DNA of 64,000 bases from Elusimicrobia bacterium GWA2_56_46 (GTDB taxonomy: Bacteria; Elusimicrobiota; Elusimicrobia; Elusimicrobiales; UBA9959), in the NCBI GenBank assembly GCA_001799575.1, contig MGTT01000028.1:1-64000 (forward strand), written 5' to 3'. Both the position numbers and the translations under genes were made by a program. Every line of letters begins with the position of its first letter. Position 1 is the stretch's first letter. Under the pieces are notes generated by a model. It worked only from the letters and a program-made list of their open reading frames with translations. It did no database searches and had not been told where the DNA came from. Below, one piece after another: positions 1-8,632 of this stretch.

Positions 1-2
1 AA

Positions 3-179
3 CCAGTGCCTTATCCCGAACGTATGCCGGTCCCTGCGAAAAAGTTGACCGCGGCTGAACAGAAGGCCGCCTGGGCAAAGATGCGCGATAAAGGCGAGCT
101 TACGGATGAAGGATACAACTACCTGCTAGAGATGCAGAAAGTTATGGAAAGTATGGTCCAAATGAGCGCTGTACGATGA
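3..179 (+). CDS. C-terminal end of an unidentified protein (5' cut by window)
   Basis: Reading frame 3 is open from the first bases of the window to a TGA at 177-179, giving a 58-residue C-terminus (PVPYPERMPVPAKKLTAAEQ... ending QMSAVR). It is charged and looks helical, with no domain I recognise. A strong hairpin with a T-run follows 28 bases after the stop, as expected at the end of a transcription unit, which supports this as the real end of a gene. The start lies upstream of the window, so function cannot be judged. Confidence 0.6.
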   Translation, partial: PVPYPERMPVPAKKLTAAEQKAAWAKMRDKGELTDEGYNYLLEMQKVMESMVQMSAVR

Positions 180-206
180 CTTGAAATTAGGTTCAACAGA
201 TTAGTG

Positions 207-240
207 ACCGGAGGGCTTTTGAGCCCTCCGGTTTTGTTTG
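207..240 (+). terminator. intrinsic terminator after the first gene
   Basis: ACCGGAGGGCT (207-217) and AGCCCTCCGGT (222-232) form a perfect 11-bp stem with a TTTG loop, followed by TTTGTTTG. It lies just after the stop at 179, so it should end that transcript. Confidence 0.85.
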
Positions 241-413
241 TCCGGGGACAGGGGACGCTGTTTACTATCGATTCCGCTGAAAAACCCCCTGTTTTAATTT
301 GCAGGGGCGCAAAAGCGAGTTTTATTTTTGCTCCGCCGATATTTTTGGCGCCCAAGTCCGCTTTTTTACCGTAAAATCACTTTCCGACGCTGAAATGCGC
401 GCTAAACCGGCTT

Positions 414-839
414 TTACGCCGGCACCGCAATCGGCGCTATACTTCCAATCCCGGCCGCGGCCTGTTGCGCCTCCCAGGTGACGCGCCGACACCAGCGTTT
501 TATGTTGCACGCGGCTCCGATAAAGTAGTTTTGCAGCCGGGTTTTTTTATTCCCCCGATACCGCGCCCGGCGTAATCCGTAACCTCTCACCAATTCACTT
601 TGTGTGCTTTCAATCCCGTTGCGGCGGCGCATATCCTTTTTAAATTCTTCAGTCTGCATAAGTTTACGGCGGGCTTGTGTAAGCGTGTGATGTTCATTAA
701 CCCGCAGCATACGGTCTCGCTCGCCCTTGTCAAGTATCTCCGCCTGCTCGTCAACAAACCTGCCAAGCAGATCATCAAAGGCACGGCCACCTACAACTTC
801 CCCCGCCGCCACAAGATCCTCAATTGTTATTTTCACCAT
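414..839 (-). pseudogene. C-terminal remnant of a DDE transposase (IS1182/IS5-like)
   Basis: The minus strand encodes about 141 residues from ATG 839 to a stop at 414. They contain the run NGIESTQSELVRGYGLRRAR, then YRGNKKTRLQNYFIGAACNIKRW, which is the typical C-terminal signature of DDE transposases of the IS1182/IS5 type (family knowledge). The catalytic DDE core, expected N-terminal to this, is missing: the sequence upstream on the minus strand is the antisense of the MFS gene. The frame stays open through that antisense region by chance. This is therefore a truncated, inactive insertion-sequence remnant; I saw no terminal inverted repeats. Confidence 0.75.
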
Positions 840-1004
840 AGCTGTCCTGAGACCAAGAATCGGAAAGGCAATAAGCGCGTGGTTCCCTATCCGGCGCCAA
901 GGATAGTCGGATGCCGGTTCAACGCCATAACATTTATAGTAAAATGATGTGTGTTCGCCGATGCCACCGCGGACATCAATATACCAAAGCGGGTACTGGA
1001 GCCT

Positions 1005-2456
1005 ATGCTGAAAAAAATAGTGTCGTATTTCGCGGAATTTAAGGTCCTCAAAACCGCGAGCCGGGATTTCTGGCTGACCAATGCCATACAGTTCATGGAC
1101 GGGCTGGCGTACTTCTCGATGATAAATGTCATCACGCTTTACCTCAGCCTTAATTGCGGTTTCAATGATATGCAGTCCGGCGCGTGGGTGGGGATCTTCA
1201 CTCTCTATGTCACCGCCTTCGTGCTGGGCGTGGGCTCGATCTGCGACGCTATCGGCATGCGCAAAAGTTTTTTCATCGCGGCCGGCTCCTTGTGCCTGGC
1301 GCGCGGAGGCATGGGTCTGGCGCCGATGTTCCTGAATGGCGTCGCGCTGCAATACACCGTCATGGCCCTGATACTGCTGCTTTCGTTCGGCACGGCCTTT
1401 ATGGTCACGGCTATCCCCGTGGGCGTGCGCCGTTTCACCACTAAAGACAACCGCTCCACCGGATTCAACGTCTATTACCTGCTGATGAACGTGGGCGCGG
1501 TGCTGGCGGGCTTTGCCGTCACCGACGGGTTCCGGAACTGGCTGGGCGAGGTCAATGGCAATCTGGCCATACTCGCGTTCGGCGGCGTTATGGCGGCCTG
1601 CTGCTACTTCGTCTCGACCTTTGTGGACGAACACAACTACGCCGACGAAAGCGAGCGCACTCACGCCGATCTTACGCGCAGGCCGCTTGCCATCTTCAAG
1701 GAAGTGTGGAAAGAAAGCGCGTTCCTCAAGCTTATCCTGTTTTTGGCGCTTACACTCGGCGTGCGCCTGGTGTTCACGAACCAGTTTCTCATCATGCCCA
1801 AGTATTACACCCGCGTGATGTACTCCGACTTCGCGCTCGGCCTGGCCAACTCTATAAACCCCGTCATTATCGTGGTGGGTCTGATACTGCTGATCCCCGT
1901 TATACAGCGCTTCTCCACGTTCAAGCTGATAGTGGTGGGGATGTCCGTGTCGGCGGTCTCGCTGCTGTTCATGGCCGTGCCCGCCCGCTGGATGATCGGC
2001 CTGCCCGGAGTGCATAACCTCTCGGAGGCGTACCTGTTCGTGATAGTGGCGCAGATCGTGGTATTCGCGTTCGGGGAACTTATCTTCTCTCCGCGGTTCA
2101 CCGAGTATATTTCGGTGGTCGCGCCCAAAGAGAAAGTGGCTTCGTATATGGGGCTCTCCGCCCTGCCGATGTTCATAGCGAAACCGATAAACGGCTTCAT
2201 CAGCGGCATACTGGTCTCCGGCTACTGCTACGATGGCATCCGCGCCAAGATAGATTCCGGCAATATCGCCTACGGCCGCTCGCCGGAGTTCATGTGGATG
2301 CTGTACCTGGTCGCCGCCCTGCTCAGCCCTGTCGCGGTAATAGCTATGCGCCGCGTCCTCAACGGGGAAAGGGCTCAAACCAGGCATGAGGTGCACGACA
2401 TACCGGAATCCGTCTCCGGCGAGCCGGATCAGGCTATGGAGGATTCCGCCGCCTGA
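1005..2456 (+). CDS. MFS-family transporter (POT/peptide-transporter-like)
   Basis: A protein of about 483 residues with about twelve hydrophobic segments, among them LAYFSMINVITLYLSLN and the loop GSICDAIGMRKSFF, which fits the conserved loop after TM2 of major facilitator transporters. The segment GVRRFTTKDNRSTGFNVYYL resembles proton-dependent oligopeptide transporters, but the substrate cannot be read. ATG 1005 (MLKKIVSYF) is preferred; a GTG at 951 would add 18 residues that look unlike a transporter N-terminus. The ribosome site is weak in both cases. The gene runs 15 bases ahead of the ankyrin gene, so the two probably form an operon. Confidence 0.8.
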   Translation: MLKKIVSYFAEFKVLKTASRDFWLTNAIQFMDGLAYFSMINVITLYLSLNCGFNDMQSGAWVGIFTLYVTAFVLGVGSICDAIGMRKSFFIAAGSLCLARGGMGLAPMFLNGVALQYTVMALILLLSFGTAFMVTAIPVGVRRFTTKDNRSTGFNVYYLLMNVGAVLAGFAVTDGFRNWLGEVNGNLAILAFGGVMAACCYFVSTFVDEHNYADESERTHADLTRRPLAIFKEVWKESAFLKLILFLALTLGVRLVFTNQFLIMPKYYTRVMYSDFALGLANSINPVIIVVGLILLIPVIQRFSTFKLIVVGMSVSAVSLLFMAVPARWMIGLPGVHNLSEAYLFVIVAQIVVFAFGELIFSPRFTEYISVVAPKEKVASYMGLSALPMFIAKPINGFISGILVSGYCYDGIRAKIDSGNIAYGRSPEFMWMLYLVAALLSPVAVIAMRRVLNGERAQTRHEVHDIPESVSGEPDQAMEDSAA

Positions 2457-2471
2457 AATAAGGAAATCATT

Positions 2472-3161
2472 ATGAAAAAATATCTGCCTATTATCAAAGA
2501 CGCGGCTGTTCTGATGCTGGTGTCTACGATGTTCGTCACGCTGTGCAACATGTTCTTCAAATCGCTTAAGAAGACCGTGGACGCCGACCCCGTCGTTACG
2601 GCCATGCTCCAGAATAATATCGCCGCCGCGCGGGAATTGCTGGGCGACAAAGGCCTCGCCGGATCAGGAACGCGATATCCCTCGCTTGAGGCCTATCAGC
2701 GCGCCCGTCTGGAACTGCCCGACGACTTCGGCCGCACGCCGCTGATGTGGACAGCCTACGCGAATATCTCCGGAGAAGAGCGGATGAAGAAAACCGATGC
2801 CGAACGGGCCCCGTTCGCCGAGCTTTTCATCAAAGCGGGCGCCGGGCTGGACACGCGGGACAAGGACGGCTGGACCGCGCTTATGTGGGCCTCCTGGAGC
2901 GGCCTGACTTCGGTCGCGGGCAAACTGGCCGACGCCGGCGCGTCCCTGACTCTCTCCGACCGCCAGGGCAACACCGCCCTTATGCTGGCCGCCATGCGTG
3001 GAAATGCCGGCATAGTGCAGTTGCTTATGGACAAAAAAATCGACTGTTCCGCCGCGGATAAACAAGGCAAAAAAGCCGCAGATCTCGCGCGTGAAGGCCT
3101 AGCAAGCTATCCCGATAAAAAGCAGTCCTACGATAAAATACTGGAACTGTTGGGGACGTAG
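2472..3161 (+). CDS. ankyrin-repeat protein with N-terminal membrane anchor
   Basis: The 229-residue product has a hydrophobic N-terminus (residues about 8-28, DAAVLMLVSTMFVTLCNMFF), suggesting a signal anchor. It continues with ankyrin repeats recognisable from GRTPLMWTAYAN, DGWTALMWASWSG and QGNTALMLAAMRGNAGIVQL at about residues 85-205. Ankyrin repeats bind partner proteins; the partner is unknown. A ribosome site (AAGGAAA) precedes ATG 2472. It follows the MFS gene by 15 bases, so co-transcription is likely and it may regulate or scaffold the transporter (inference). Its 3' end overlaps the start of a REP-like repeat. Confidence 0.8.
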   Translation: MKKYLPIIKDAAVLMLVSTMFVTLCNMFFKSLKKTVDADPVVTAMLQNNIAAARELLGDKGLAGSGTRYPSLEAYQRARLELPDDFGRTPLMWTAYANISGEERMKKTDAERAPFAELFIKAGAGLDTRDKDGWTALMWASWSGLTSVAGKLADAGASLTLSDRQGNTALMLAAMRGNAGIVQLLMDKKIDCSAADKQGKKAADLAREGLASYPDKKQSYDKILELLGT

Positions 3162-3206
3162 CTTCCGATCTTCCTAATAATTAGGAAGTTAGGAAACAGC
3201 GTCCCC
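3152..3206. repeat. REP-like nested inverted repeat
   Basis: GGGGACG (3152-3158) and CGTCCCC (3200-3206) flank a perfect inner inverted repeat, CTTCCTAAT (3170-3178) and ATTAGGAAG (3180-3188). The left half recurs with two mismatches at 6070-6095, and GGGGAC-type variants occur near 244-262 and 11937-11950. The form matches REP/RAYT-type dispersed palindromes; no REP-associated transposase is in the window. It could also act as a terminator for the ankyrin gene. Confidence 0.65.
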
Positions 3207-3343
3207 TGTTTGCTCGGAAGGCGCTGTGGAATCCAGCCGGGTTGGTCGGGATTTTACCTATAGCCTCGCGTACAACTCCGTATGGCGGCCATTGTGGCGG
3301 TTGGGTATACTTGTTACGGGCGTAGGTGTTTAGGGGGATTTCT

Positions 3344-5995
3344 GTGGGGACACACCTTTTTATCAGTCTGGTATATAATACAAGTCTGCTTCTGGTTCTG
3401 GTCGCCATATACTCAGGGATTAAATTTAAGATTCCGTTTGAGTCAGCCCTCCCATCCCGCACGAGAGATATTCTTACCGGTATCCTGATCGGCCTTATCG
3501 GTGTCGCGTTAATGGCGAGTCCGTGGAAATTTAAGCCAGGTATATACTTTGACGCGCGATCCGTACTCCTGTGCGTTACCGGTCTGTTTTTCGGTTTGAT
3601 ACCTACGGTGTTGGCGGTGGTGATAATCGGCTCATTCAGGATTTTTGTGGACGGAGTTGGCGCGTTATCTGGCCTGGGAGTTATACTCACTTCTGCGGGG
3701 CTGGGCCTGCTCTGGCAGCGCTGGCGGCCGGGCTTGAAACAGCAGGGTAAACTGTTAGAGTTGTACCTGTTTGGCTTATTGGTGCATTTGCTTATGTTGG
3801 CCTGTATGTTTATTCTGCCCCGGCCTGTGGCGTTTGATATCCTGCGCCATATCAGTTTGCCCGTGATGATAATTTTTCCTGTGGGGACGGTTCTGCTTAG
3901 TATTCTCATAATCCGTCAGAATGTAAGCAGGCAGATGAATGAAAAGCTCTGGGAATCAAAAAAACTTCTTGAGAGTGTCGTAGAAAATGTTCCGTTGATG
4001 ATCTTTCTTAAGGAAGCAAAAGACCTGCGTTATGTCATATTCAATCACGCGGGCGAGGAACTTCTGGGATATGACCGTAAGGCATTGCTTGGCAAGAATG
4101 ACCTGGACCTTTTTCCACCCGAACAGGCTGCTCAGTTCATGGCCGGGGATCGTGAAGTGCTGAATGGAGAAACAGGTGTTTTGGATATCCCGGAAGAATT
4201 CATCGATACAGCCGGGAAAGGTCGGCGGGTGCTTCATACTAATAAAGTCTGTATCCGGGGGAACGATGGTGACACAAAATATCTGCTGGGTATTTCTGAG
4301 GATATCACCGAGCGCAAGAAGATTGAATCTGATATGCATGAGTCGTATGAAATGGAGAGAATGTCCAACGCCATCCGTCAGAACTCGTTATTGCCTATTT
4401 CGCTGCATGAGAAGTTGACCATTAATCTTGCCAGTCTGCTTTCCATCCCATGGCTAACGCTGGAACCTAAAGGTTCTGTTTTTCTCGTAAGTGGGGAAAA
4501 TATGCATTTAGCGGTTCAACAGGGGCTGGCGCCTGCCTCGCTGGTTTTATGCGCTAAAATTCCGTTCGGAAAATGTTTGTGTGGCAAGGCCGCCGAGAGC
4601 GGAGAGATCTTTACCTCAACCGACGTCGGCCCTGAGCATGAGACCGTTTATGAAGGGATGCAGCCGCATGGCCATTGCTGTGTGCCCATTATTGCGGCCG
4701 GCACTACTTTGGGGGTTCTCAATCTTTATTTAAAAGCGGGGGCGGACATCAGCGCGAAGCAACTGGAGTTTATTCGGACTGTCGCAAATATAATCGCCTT
4801 GGACATTGTCCATTCGCGTGTCGAGGAACAGTTTGCGCAATCCCAGAAGATGGAGGCCATCGGACAGATGGCCGGTGGGATCGCTCACGATCTTAATAAT
4901 ATCCTTACCGCGATTATAGGCTACGGCAACTTTCTCAGCGCGGCTATCCCGGTTGGCGATCCGAAGCACGCTGATTCTGACGAAATAATAAAGGCCGGAG
5001 AACGGGCCGCAACTCTGATACATCAACTACTGACCTTCAGCCGAAAGCAGGTGGTTCAGTCCAGCGCCTTAAACCTGGATCAGATAATCCCTGAAACTAT
5101 AAAAATGCTCCGCAGAATGATTCCAGAAAATATCGAGTTCAAAACACACCTCAAGTCAGCGCCTGCAAACGTGCTGGCCAACCAGGGACAACTGGGACAG
5201 GTGATTATAAACCTGGCGGTCAACGCAAGGGACGCCATGCCGAAGGGCGGAATACTAACTTTTGAAACCGCCCAAACCGAGCTTGATAAGAATTACGCAT
5301 CTACCCACGTAGGTGTTTTGCCCGGTCGCTACGTCATGCTGGCGGTCAGCGACACCGGTAACGGGATGAGTCCGGAGGTTGTAGCGCACCTGTTCGAGCC
5401 TTTCTTCACCACCAAGGAACAGGGCAAAGGGACCGGCCTTGGGCTTTCCACAGTGTATGGCATCGTCAAACAAAGCGGCGGGAACATCTTCGTTTATAGC
5501 GAGCTCGGCAAAGGGACGACTTTTAAAATATATCTGCCCATAGTCGCTGAAAAAGCTGGGGAGACGCCGGTGAAAAAGTCGTCCATTATGTCTTATCGCG
5601 GAACGGAAACAATTCTGCTTGTTGAGGATGAAGATGCTGTCCGTAAGTTTGTGTCCAGGCTTTTATCACAGAATGGATACTCCGTCCTGGAGGCTGCCAC
5701 ACCCAGGGAAGCCATCGCGTTCTGCGAGGCCCGGCATGACATAACTCTAATGCTCACAGATCTGATTATGCCGCAGATGGACGGTTATGTATTGGCAAAG
5801 ACTGTAGCCACCCTGGCTCCCCTGATGAAGGTGGTTTTCATGTCTGGTTACACCGACAATGTCCTCACCCAGCAAAACCTTATGAAACCAGGCACGATGC
5901 TCCTGGAAAAACCGCTAAAAGAGGATACTATCCTCCGGAAAGTCAGGGAAGTCCTGAATGGGGAACCACAATTACTCAGGAGTCTATCACTTTGA
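3344..5995 (+). CDS. hybrid sensor histidine kinase (5TM-PAS-GAF-HisKA-HATPase-receiver)
   Basis: The 883-residue protein begins with a five-helix membrane domain of the LytS type (about residues 5-190; DARSVLLCVTGLFFG). A PAS domain follows (about 215-340), then a GAF domain (about 360-490). The HisKA box GGIAHDLNN holds the phospho-acceptor His near residue 511. The ATPase carries NLAVNARDAM and GKGTGLGLSTVYG. A C-terminal receiver has LLVEDED and LTDLIMP, with the phospho-Asp near 804. GTG 3344 is chosen because AGGGGG at 3332-3337 sits at good spacing; GTG 3326 is an alternative. No partner regulator lies next to it, and the receiver lacks an output domain, so signalling probably passes on to a separate protein. 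The gene is bracketed by two same-direction copies of a 26-bp repeat. Confidence 0.9.
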   Translation: MGTHLFISLVYNTSLLLVLVAIYSGIKFKIPFESALPSRTRDILTGILIGLIGVALMASPWKFKPGIYFDARSVLLCVTGLFFGLIPTVLAVVIIGSFRIFVDGVGALSGLGVILTSAGLGLLWQRWRPGLKQQGKLLELYLFGLLVHLLMLACMFILPRPVAFDILRHISLPVMIIFPVGTVLLSILIIRQNVSRQMNEKLWESKKLLESVVENVPLMIFLKEAKDLRYVIFNHAGEELLGYDRKALLGKNDLDLFPPEQAAQFMAGDREVLNGETGVLDIPEEFIDTAGKGRRVLHTNKVCIRGNDGDTKYLLGISEDITERKKIESDMHESYEMERMSNAIRQNSLLPISLHEKLTINLASLLSIPWLTLEPKGSVFLVSGENMHLAVQQGLAPASLVLCAKIPFGKCLCGKAAESGEIFTSTDVGPEHETVYEGMQPHGHCCVPIIAAGTTLGVLNLYLKAGADISAKQLEFIRTVANIIALDIVHSRVEEQFAQSQKMEAIGQMAGGIAHDLNNILTAIIGYGNFLSAAIPVGDPKHADSDEIIKAGERAATLIHQLLTFSRKQVVQSSALNLDQIIPETIKMLRRMIPENIEFKTHLKSAPANVLANQGQLGQVIINLAVNARDAMPKGGILTFETAQTELDKNYASTHVGVLPGRYVMLAVSDTGNGMSPEVVAHLFEPFFTTKEQGKGTGLGLSTVYGIVKQSGGNIFVYSELGKGTTFKIYLPIVAEKAGETPVKKSSIMSYRGTETILLVEDEDAVRKFVSRLLSQNGYSVLEAATPREAIAFCEARHDITLMLTDLIMPQMDGYVLAKTVATLAPLMKVVFMSGYTDNVLTQQNLMKPGTMLLEKPLKEDTILRKVREVLNGEPQLLRSLSL

Positions 5996-6069
5996 ATGAC
6001 AACCCGGCGGACGATACGGGGAAAAGCGGCGTTGAAATTCCGGAATCCGCGCCCGTCCGGTAGGGCCCA

Positions 6070-6095
6070 GGGGACATAGCTTCCAATCTTCCTAA
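6070..6095 (+). repeat. second copy of the REP half-unit
   Basis: This 26-base stretch matches 3152-3177 at 24 of 26 positions in the same orientation (GGGGACATAGCTTCC then AATCTTCCTAA). It lacks the right half of the palindrome. Together the two copies flank the sensor kinase gene. Confidence 0.6.
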
Positions 6096-6148
6096 ATCGC
6101 TTTCCCACCAAACATAGACTGCTGTGAATTATACATTGTCTAGCAAAC

Positions 6149-6177
6149 TTGACATATTGTCATGTTTAAGGTACACT
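6149..6177 (+). promoter_or_regulatory. sigma-70-like promoter with overlapping operator
   Basis: TTGACA (6149-6154), a 17-base spacer and TACACT (6172-6177) form a good promoter 42 bases ahead of the membrane-protein gene. The palindrome TGACA-TAT-TGTCA (6150-6162) covers the -35 box. It is a plausible binding site for the XRE regulator encoded by the second gene of the operon, which would then repress itself. Confidence 0.7.
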
Positions 6178-6219
6178 TTTCCGAGGCGGTAAAGCCTGAC
6201 GGACAATAGGAGAAACAAA

Positions 6220-6600
6220 ATGGAAAGGAAAGTTAAGTTAATGAAATTGAGCGGTCTTGTGGCGTTCTTTTTATCGATGGCTATCGCATTCGCGTTGTCG
6301 GATCTGCCCGTGTTCTTAAAATGGGTGTGTTCTTCGCTGTTTATCCTGGCCATTATCGGAATATTTCTGAAGAAGCGCGCCGTGGACAACGTTGATGAGA
6401 GGGAAATGTATATTGAACACGTGGCGGGCTGGGTCTCGGGTATCCTGACGCTTATCGTGGTCAATATTTTTATCATATCGGATGTTCTCAAGGGCGGGCA
6501 TTTCGACCACAGGTTATTCGCCTTGATCTTGGTCTGGGTCGCGTCAAAGGCTGTTGTCTCCGTGGCGATGGGAGGCGGCCGTGGCAAAATTGGTCAATAG
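6220..6600 (+). CDS. small multi-spanning membrane protein (DUF2178-like), XRE partner
   Basis: The 126-residue protein has about four hydrophobic helices: GLVAFFLSMAIAFALSDL, WVCSSLFILAIIGIFL, GWVSGILTLIVVNIFII and LFALILVWVASKAVVSV. The charged loop KKRAVDNVDEREMYIEH lies between the second and third. This shape, placed directly ahead of a short XRE regulator, is a common arrangement in which the membrane protein is annotated as DUF2178 or similar; the biochemical role is unknown. AGGAGA precedes ATG 6220. Its last 20 bases overlap the regulator gene, so the two are translationally coupled. Confidence 0.75.
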   Translation: MERKVKLMKLSGLVAFFLSMAIAFALSDLPVFLKWVCSSLFILAIIGIFLKKRAVDNVDEREMYIEHVAGWVSGILTLIVVNIFIISDVLKGGHFDHRLFALILVWVASKAVVSVAMGGGRGKIGQ

Positions 6601-6781
6601 GGTAAAGGTATGCCGCGCCGAACGGGACATTTCCCAGGAGGCGTTAGGGAAAGCGGTGGGGGTGGCGAGGCAGACGATAGTGGCGATAGAGGGGGAGGAT
6701 TATTCGCCGTCGGTAGTGCTGGCGCTGAAGATAGCGAGGTATTTCAAGAAGCCGCTGGAGGAGATTTTCACCTTGAAATAA
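6581..6781 (+). CDS. XRE-family transcriptional regulator (YozG-like)
   Basis: A 66-residue HTH-only protein: NRVKVCRAERDISQEALGKA, then VGVARQTIVAIEGEDYSPSV, the classical XRE/Cro fold, ending in PLEEIFTLK as in YozG-like regulators. GTG 6581 is chosen because GGGAGG lies about 6 bases upstream and the HTH begins at once; an ATG at 6554 would add residues that look like read-through of the neighbouring frame. It overlaps the membrane-protein gene by 20 bases. The palindrome over the shared promoter suggests autoregulation. Confidence 0.85.
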   Translation: MAKLVNRVKVCRAERDISQEALGKAVGVARQTIVAIEGEDYSPSVVLALKIARYFKKPLEEIFTLK

Positions 6782-6862
6782 GGAAGCTTCTTTTGTCCCC
6801 CGGATCACTTATAAAGACTGTTTTCCATCAAAACGGCTAGTTTTGCCCTGTCGACAAATTTT

Positions 6863-8620
6863 TCAAGTCCACTTCTTCTGATCTAACAACTTTAGGAAAT
6901 TCCGTTTTGGCTTGTGCGCGGCGCGGACCGATTCCAGATAAGGAGCGAACTCCGTCTCGCGTCCGATCTGTATCATCAAAAAGCGGATGGTTCGCAGCAG
7001 TTCCACCGCCTGCCCATAAGCCACGACATTCTTCTGCGACAATATAGGCTCGATCTGTTTGCGATATACGGCCAGAGCATCTTCCGGGTGGTCTTTTTCC
7101 CGCAGAGAGGCAAGCTTCATCGAGAGGGAATCGGAGCATCCGCCATCTTTGGCTTCGCGCCAGGCGGTCTCGGCATCCTTCTCCCAAAGAAATATCTCTA
7201 CCAAATCCGAGTTGTCGACCCGGTACCAGGTCAAACCGTCTTTCTTGGCTTTCTGTTTGTGTCCAGCAATGGATTCTCTCAGACAGGCCAAAGCCTTCTC
7301 CCGCCATGTCTGCCACTGGCCGACCTTGTCGGCATGTTCTTTCAGTTTGCGGTAAGGATGAAGCCCTGGCGATTCCATAAACTGCTGCCAGACAAGCCTC
7401 ATAGCATCGTCATGGCGCTTGAGGCGGTGATACTCGGCGGCGACGAAGTCCCTGAGGCGCGAATCCGTCCGTTCCGGGAAGGCTTTCAGCCCCCGCTCGG
7501 CCCAATCCAGGGCGGCGTCCTCTTTTCCTGCCGCCTTATAAGCTTCGGCTATCTGAAGATAAGAATAGGCGTAGGAGAGGTCGCGGCTTTTGACTGCGAC
7601 CAATTCCTCGATGTCGTTGGCGACTTTGGCGAGGTCTTCCATTATATGCGTGATCCGGAAACGCCCGTGAAAACCTGCGGGATCGCGTTGACCGGGTCCC
7701 AATTGGGGGATATTCTTCCACTCGGCTTCAGCCAGTTTCCGATATAGGGCAAGTCCTTTTTTACCCAGGACTTTCTGGTAAGCGACCGCCGCCCCAGAGA
7801 AAGTATCGTAGCCGGTGCTCGTTTCCCATTTGAAAAGTCGTTTTGTCAGCGTTTCAGGGTCCGGCAAAGCTTCTTTGCAGGCGGCCAGATGGATTTCCTG
7901 GAGGCGGTCAAGAATGGGGCGCATATAGCCGTCGGAGTCGTCCATTGAACCCAATGCCTTTTCAACTTTGGCAAGGGCGAATTCTGCAAGTTCGATGACC
8001 TCGGAAGCGCGGCCCTCTTTCAAAAGCGTATCAATCTGGTTTACGACTTCGTCTATGCCGCGCGAAAAGCCATAGGCGCTTCGGTAATCCACATAGCCGT
8101 GCGAAGCGGTCGCATGTATTATGGCTTTACGGAAGGTGGCTAAGTTCAGACTTTTGTTGTCCTGTTTGGCCGCTTTCATGAAAATGCGTTCGCGCAAAAG
8201 ATCGTTTTCAAGCGATTCGTCCAGCAGCATATCAACAAGGGTGGATTTGTCCTGCCTGGCCAGGAAATCCCGCGCCTCATCCATTGTCACCGGACGTTCG
8301 CCCGTATCGCTGACGGAACGGGCGTCTTTCTGCACCCCAGCCAGCCATTCCAGAGAGGTTGCCACGCAATGTTTACAGAAATCGCCCTCGGCGCCGACCG
8401 GACAATCGCAAAAATATTCAAAACGGCGGTCTTTGGCTGATATCCTCACATGGTATTTTTCCGTGCCTTGCACTGTGGCAACAATATGGCCGCCATGTTC
8501 AGTGAGGGAGATGACCCTGCCGTTGGCTTGGTATTGCTCGCCTCGTGAAAATGAGCGTTCATCAGCCAAGTCTTTTATGGCGTGCCGATTAAGCAGTTTG
8601 AGCAAACTTTCGTTGGGCAT
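6863..8620 (-). CDS. SWIM zinc-finger protein with helical repeats
   Basis: The 585-residue protein has a SWIM zinc finger near its N-terminus (about residues 70-85; FEYFCDCPVGAEG then DFCKHC, i.e. CxC...CxH). It is followed by a long alpha-helical, TPR-like region in which repeat units such as YLQIAEAYKAAGKEDAALDW are visible. SWIM domains bind DNA or protein. Relatives of this build are usually annotated only as SWIM zinc-finger proteins. It is the last gene of a five-gene minus-strand operon, 12 bases after the preceding gene. An active role is not indicated by any catalytic motif. Confidence 0.8.
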   Translation of the reverse strand: MPNESLLKLLNRHAIKDLADERSFSRGEQYQANGRVISLTEHGGHIVATVQGTEKYHVRISAKDRRFEYFCDCPVGAEGDFCKHCVATSLEWLAGVQKDARSVSDTGERPVTMDEARDFLARQDKSTLVDMLLDESLENDLLRERIFMKAAKQDNKSLNLATFRKAIIHATASHGYVDYRSAYGFSRGIDEVVNQIDTLLKEGRASEVIELAEFALAKVEKALGSMDDSDGYMRPILDRLQEIHLAACKEALPDPETLTKRLFKWETSTGYDTFSGAAVAYQKVLGKKGLALYRKLAEAEWKNIPQLGPGQRDPAGFHGRFRITHIMEDLAKVANDIEELVAVKSRDLSYAYSYLQIAEAYKAAGKEDAALDWAERGLKAFPERTDSRLRDFVAAEYHRLKRHDDAMRLVWQQFMESPGLHPYRKLKEHADKVGQWQTWREKALACLRESIAGHKQKAKKDGLTWYRVDNSDLVEIFLWEKDAETAWREAKDGGCSDSLSMKLASLREKDHPEDALAVYRKQIEPILSQKNVVAYGQAVELLRTIRFLMIQIGRETEFAPYLESVRAAHKPKRNFLKLLDQKKWT

Positions 8621-8632
8621 GGCAAAATTTAC

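Noticed and set aside
414-2396. 660-residue minus-strand reading frame across the MFS gene
   Set aside because: Only its last 141 residues look like a protein (transposase end). The rest is antisense of a clear membrane transporter and has His/Arg/Gly-rich shadow composition.
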